Assembly: GCF_012933445.1 (NCBI RefSeq)
Contig: NZ_JABBNC010000003.1
Span: forward strand, 310,001-374,000
Source of the DNA: Actinoplanes sp. TBRC 11911
GTDB taxonomy: Bacteria > Actinomycetota > Actinomycetes > Mycobacteriales > Micromonosporaceae
Direction: 5' to 3'
Length of the DNA: 64,000 nt
Part shown: piece by piece, positions 60,976 through 64,000 of the stretch
Layout: each line of letters opens with the position of its first letter
How positions within the stretch are numbered: position 1 is the stretch's first letter
Notes under the pieces: generated by a model
What the model was told of the DNA's origin: nothing
Databases searched by the model: none
Seen by the model: only the letters and a program-made list of their open reading frames with translations
Translations under genes and position numbers: made by a program

Positions 60976-61028
60976 CGTTCACCTCACCAGAGTTGCCCGA
61001 GGACCGCTCCAGGGTATGAAGTGCAACT

Positions 61029-61967
61029 ATGCAGGCCGACGGATACGAGATCACCAACCCGTACGACGGACCGATCTCCGAGCTGGGCGGATACCGGGTC
61101 GCGGACGACGATGACGATGATCCGGTGCTGCTTAACGCGGACGGCACACCGGTGGACACGTGGCGCCAGAATTACCCGTACGACGAGCGGATGGCCCGCC
61201 ACGAGTACGACCGGGACAAGCGGCTGCTCCAGATCGAGCTGCTCAAGCTGCAGAAGTGGTGCAAGACCACCGGCGAGCGGCTGGTCGTGCTCTTCGAGGG
61301 GCGCGACGCCGCCGGCAAGGGCGGCACGATCAAGCGGTTCATGGAGCACCTGAACCCGCGCGGATCGACAGTCGTCGCGCTGGAGAAGCCGAGCGAGCGC
61401 GAGAGTACGCAATGGTATTACCAGCGCTACGTCGACCACCTGCCGGCCGCCGGCGAGATCGTGCTGTTCGACCGGTCCTGGTACAACAGGGCCGGCGTCG
61501 AGCGCGTCATGGGCTACTGCACCCGCCCGGAGTACCTGGAATTCATGCGGTCCACCCCGGAACTCGAGCGGATCCTGGTGCGCTCCGGCATCCACCTGGT
61601 CAAATTCTGGTTCTCGGTCACCCAGGGTGAGCAGCGGACGCGCTTTGCGATCCGCCAGGTCGATCCAGTACGCCAGTGGAAGCTCTCGCCCAACGACCTG
61701 GCCTCACTGGACAAGTGGGACGACTACACCGAGGCCAAGGACGCGATGTTCTTCTACACCGACACCGCCGACGCGCCCTGGACGGTCGTGAAGAGCAACG
61801 ACAAGAAGCGGGCCCGGCTGGAGGCGATGCGGTTCGTGCTCAACCGTTTCGAGTACGCCAACAAGGACGACGAGGTGGTCGGCAAGCCGGATCCGCTGAT
61901 CGTCGGACCGGCGTCGCTCGCGGTCGAGGGCACCGAGATGTCGCCGCGCGTATTCCCGAGGCTCTAG
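61029..61967 (+). CDS. ppk2: polyphosphate kinase 2
   Basis: A 312-residue class I PPK2. Walker A is LFEGRDAAGKGGTIKRF (about residues 89-105), with the EKPSERESTQWYYQRYVDHL segment, Walker B EIVLFDRSWYNRAGVERVMG, and lid FAIRQVDPVRQWKLSPNDLA. It uses polyphosphate to make or consume NTPs (class I: NDP phosphorylation). The N-terminus has an acidic run of six Asp near residue 26. It is paired with the CYTH-CHAD gene upstream. Confidence 0.95.
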   Translation: MQADGYEITNPYDGPISELGGYRVADDDDDDPVLLNADGTPVDTWRQNYPYDERMARHEYDRDKRLLQIELLKLQKWCKTTGERLVVLFEGRDAAGKGGTIKRFMEHLNPRGSTVVALEKPSERESTQWYYQRYVDHLPAAGEIVLFDRSWYNRAGVERVMGYCTRPEYLEFMRSTPELERILVRSGIHLVKFWFSVTQGEQRTRFAIRQVDPVRQWKLSPNDLASLDKWDDYTEAKDAMFFYTDTADAPWTVVKSNDKKRARLEAMRFVLNRFEYANKDDEVVGKPDPLIVGPASLAVEGTEMSPRVFPRL

Positions 61968-61990
61968 TGCCGGTTGTGACATCTAAATCA

Positions 61991-62018
61991 TTGGCATCGG
62001 CCTCCCGGCGTAGATAAC
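61991..62018 (+). promoter_or_regulatory. candidate promoter of the rnz leader
   Basis: TTGGCA (61991-61996) and GATAAC (62013-62018), spacing 16, would start a transcript near 62025, just before the leader ORF. Confidence 0.4.
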
Positions 62019-62051
62019 GTGGCCGTACACGTGAAGGGAGGTGGTCCGAAG

Positions 62052-62090
62052 TTGTATACCAACGGGACTCGTGAGGTGGCTGTCCGCTAG
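62052..62090 (+). CDS. 12-residue leader peptide ORF
   Basis: TTG start, 12 codons reading LYTNGTREVAVR, then TAG. A strong Shine-Dalgarno, AGGGAGGTGG, lies at 62035-62044. An in-frame GTG at 62031 is an alternative but overlaps that site. The codons are unremarkable, with no run of one amino acid. The leader sits between ppk2 and the RNase Z gene and is followed by hairpins, the layout of an attenuator or translation-coupled control. I recall similar short leaders in actinomycetes but cannot confirm a family. Confidence 0.55.
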   Translation: MYTNGTREVAVR

Positions 62091-62258
62091 CCGCTGTCCT
62101 TGACAGCTTCGTTCTTGTAGCACGTCAAGACCGTGTGGCAGCGGTCGCGGCGAATACCAGACAGCCATCCGACCCTCGGGGATCCGGCCTTGTCCGACCG
62201 GACCACGCACGTGTGCCTACACATGTGAGTGGAAGATCCCCGGGGGTCGCTTTTATCC
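62091..62258 (+). ncRNA. structured leader region before the RNase Z gene
   Basis: GCTGTC-CTT-GACAGC (62093-62107) is a perfect hairpin. Its 5' strand could instead pair as CCGCTG with CAGCGG (62139-62144). CACGTGTG / CACATGTG forms a hairpin near 62207-62226. GATCC-CCGG-GGGTC (62235-62248) followed by GCTTTTA is terminator-like. The mutually exclusive pairings suggest a switch. No coding frame fits here. Confidence 0.45.
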
Positions 62259-62291
62259 GGCGGAGCTTCCGGCGACCCGGGGGAGCCGATC

Positions 62292-63194
62292 GTGAGCCGT
62301 GAGCTGGTCATCTTCGGCACCGCGAGTCAGGTGCCGACGCGGCACCGCAACCAGAACGGCTACCTGCTGCGCTGGGACGACGAGGTGATCCTCTTCGACC
62401 CCGGCGAGGGCACCCAGCGGCAGATGCTCATGATGGGCGTGGCCGTCACCCCTATTCGGCGCATCTGCGTCACCCACTTCCACGGCGATCACAGCCTCGG
62501 ACTGCCCGGCATCCTGCAGCGGATCTCCCTCGACAAGGTCCCGCACCCCGTGACGGTCCACTATCCGGGCGAGCACCAGGAGTTCTACGACCGGCTGCGG
62601 CACTCCACCAGCTACTGGGACAACGCCGACATCGTCGCGTCCCCGGTCTCCGGCGCGAGCTTCTCGGTGCCCACGCCGGCGGGGCGCCTCACCGCGCTGC
62701 CACTCTGGCATTCCCTTCCCACGTACGGGTATCGAGTCGACGAACCGCAAGCCCGCCGCCTGGTCCCGGCCCGCCTCGCCGAACACGGTATAGCCGGGCC
62801 GGCCGTCGGCGAGCTGCTGCGCGCCGGACACCTCGGCGACGTGACGCTGGAGCAGGTGAGCGTGCTGCGGCCGGGTCAGAGCTTCGCCTTCATCATGGAC
62901 ACCGGGCTGTGCGACAACGTGTTCGCGCTGGCCGACGGCGTCGACATGCTAGTGATCGAGTCGACGTTCCTGGCCGAGGACGCCGAGACCGCCGTGCAGT
63001 CCGGTCATCTGAACGCCGGTCAGGCCGCGATGGTCGCGCGCGAGTCCCACGTACGCCTGCTGGTGCTCACTCATTTCTCGCAGCGCTACCCGGACGCGAG
63101 CCGGTTCCTGGACGAGGCGCGCAAGGAGTTCGACGGCGACATCGTGGTGGCCGAGGACCTGACGAGAATCCCGGTACCGTCCCGAAATCAATGA
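62292..63194 (+). CDS. rnz: ribonuclease Z (MBL-fold tRNA 3'-processing endonuclease)
   Basis: A 300-residue metallo-beta-lactamase protein. The zinc motif [16 protein letters not shown] is at about residues 58-73 (His62, His64, Asp66, His67), with [12 protein letters not shown] as the middle ligand and [13 protein letters not shown] as the last His. The N-terminal [20 protein letters not shown] and [11 protein letters not shown] are RNase Z-like. It trims tRNA 3' ends; a related arylsulfatase-type hydrolase is less likely. GTG 62292 follows GGGGGAG. A leader ORF and hairpins precede it. Confidence 0.88.
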   Translation: MSRELVIFGTASQVPTRHRNQNGYLLRWDDEVILFDPGEGTQRQMLMMGVAVTPIRRICVTHFHGDHSLGLPGILQRISLDKVPHPVTVHYPGEHQEFYDRLRHSTSYWDNADIVASPVSGASFSVPTPAGRLTALPLWHSLPTYGYRVDEPQARRLVPARLAEHGIAGPAVGELLRAGHLGDVTLEQVSVLRPGQSFAFIMDTGLCDNVFALADGVDMLVIESTFLAEDAETAVQSGHLNAGQAAMVARESHVRLLVLTHFSQRYPDASRFLDEARKEFDGDIVVAEDLTRIPVPSRNQ

Positions 63195-63254
63195 CAACCG
63201 GATCGCCGCCCGGCCCCGTCTGAGGGGTGAGACAGGCCAACGAGGGGACGGGCG

Positions 63255-63752
63255 ATGCGCGACGAAGCCGAGCAGGAATACGTCGAGTACGTGACGGCGC
63301 GGGTGCCCGCGTTGCGGCGGCTCGCCTACGTCCTGACCGGCGATGGTCACCGGGCCGACGACCTCGTCCAGCAGACCATCACCACGTTGTACCTGAAGTG
63401 GCATCGTGCGCAGGCCGCGGACAATCTCGACGCGTACGTGCGCACCATGCTGGTCCGCACCTATGTGGACGAGAAACGCCTGGCGTGGTCGCGGGTCCGG
63501 CTGTTCCGGGAGACCCCGGAGTCGGTTGTCGAAGACCGCGGGGTCGAGGAACGCGAGGTGCTGCGTCTCGCGCTGCGCAAGTTACCCCGGCGGCAGCGCG
63601 CGGTGGTGGTGTTGCGGTTCTTCTACGACCTCTCGGTCGAGGATGTAGCCGCGACGCTGGGCTGCTCGACCGGCACCGTGAAAAGCCAGACCTCGCGGGG
63701 GCTGACCACGCTGCGCTCGCTGCTGGGTTCGCGATCGCTCATCCCACTCTGA
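63255..63752 (+). CDS. ECF sigma factor, SigE/SigM actinobacterial family
   Basis: A 165-residue sigma-70 ECF protein. Region 2 is PALRRLAYVLTGDGHRADDL with VQQTITTLYLKWHRA, and region 4 is LRKLPRRQRAVVVLRFFYDL followed by SVEDVAATLGCSTGTVKSQT. This matches the SigE-family ECF group common in actinomycetes. ATG 63255. The next gene, 32 bp on, is a likely membrane partner. Confidence 0.93.
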   Translation: MRDEAEQEYVEYVTARVPALRRLAYVLTGDGHRADDLVQQTITTLYLKWHRAQAADNLDAYVRTMLVRTYVDEKRLAWSRVRLFRETPESVVEDRGVEEREVLRLALRKLPRRQRAVVVLRFFYDLSVEDVAATLGCSTGTVKSQTSRGLTTLRSLLGSRSLIPL

Positions 63753-63784
63753 TCTGTCCCCGATTCGTCCTAGGGAGCCGAGAC

Positions 63785-64000
63785 ATGTCATCCGAACTGG
63801 ACCTGCTGCGGTCGCTCGACGACGAGCCGGACACCCCGTCCACCGTCGACATCCGCCGGGCCATCGCCACCGCGCGCCGCCGCCGGGTGCGCCGTTCCGT
63901 GGGTTATGCGGGTGCGGCAGTCGTGACCGCGGTGTCCGTCGCCGGGGCCTCGATCGCGACCGGGGTCTTCGGCGGCGGGCCGCTTACCCCGGCCGCCATC
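63785..64000 (+). CDS. membrane protein following an ECF sigma factor, N-terminal part (runs off the window)
   Basis: The first 72 residues are visible: an acidic soluble start (MSSELDLLRSLDDEPDTPST), a basic stretch (RRAIATARRRRVRRS) and a membrane helix (VGYAGAAVVTAVSVAGASIA). The layout is that of membrane proteins placed after SigE-type sigma genes, often anti-sigma or sensing partners. ATG 63785. Confidence 0.75.
   Translation, partial: MSSELDLLRSLDDEPDTPSTVDIRRAIATARRRRVRRSVGYAGAAVVTAVSVAGASIATGVFGGGPLTPAAI

Overview
The window is high-GC chromosomal DNA from an actinomycete. It encodes mycothiol S-conjugate amidase (mca), a DUF4307 protein, LexA with an actinobacterial-type SOS box, a TIGR03089 protein, a very large SCO7613-like membrane protein, many GTG/TTG starts and many TetR/LuxR regulators. 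The gene set points to Micromonosporaceae (Actinoplanes-like); that placement is inference from gene content, not from a search.

Layout. 1-2.5 kb: a mannose-1-phosphate guanylyltransferase and a GT4 glycosyltransferase in one operon, opposite a TIGR03089 gene. 2.5-7.5 kb: acetoacetate-CoA ligase, a hotdog thioesterase and a membrane protein with a long acidic, Thr-rich repeat tail. 7.5-10.1 kb: lexA, then a guanidinium exporter (gdx/sugE type) under a guanidine-III riboswitch, then an MFS transporter. 10.1-11.6 kb: a compact YbaB-like / CdiA-C-type toxin / SitI3-type immunity operon, whose last stop codon shares a CTAG with a 1,755-residue membrane protein. 17-18.3 kb: acyl-CoA dehydrogenase. 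18.3-31.4 kb is an accessory stretch: two alpha/beta hydrolases, a PLP decarboxylase, AraC, TetR and LAL-type LuxR regulators, a sulfotransferase, a Ser/Thr kinase whose hinge region is missing and which carries a carbohydrate-binding module, an aldo/keto reductase, a broken copy of part of the acyl-CoA dehydrogenase, an 18-bp perfect inverted repeat and 18-bp tandem repeats.

31.4-43.6 kb: TetR regulators, a two-component system, a secreted membrane-anchored trypsin-like protease, a YhgE-like membrane protein, a quinone-oxidoreductase-like gene, purK-purE, a YyaL-type protein, a cupin and a secreted protein. 43.6-64 kb: a DUF4143 ATPase lodged beside the 3' end of a GGDEF-EAL gene; mca, greA, ilvA, an amidase, metB, HIT and msrA; two convergent toxin-antitoxin modules; a GNAT; an HpnB-like glycosyltransferase; a CYTH-CHAD protein with PPK2 (polyphosphate); a short leader-peptide region; an RNase Z-like gene; and an ECF sigma factor with its partner.

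Main points of interest. (1) Two host genes, msrA and the GGDEF-EAL gene, each have a displaced second copy of their 3' end on the far side of a small cargo gene set (a toxin-antitoxin pair and a DUF4143 ATPase respectively). This suggests gene-end-targeted insertion without a visible integrase. (2) The YbaB-toxin-immunity trio has no recognisable delivery domain. (3) A 12-codon leader ORF with promoter, Shine-Dalgarno and hairpins precedes the RNase Z gene. (4) A guanidine-III riboswitch is recognisable by sequence and pairing.
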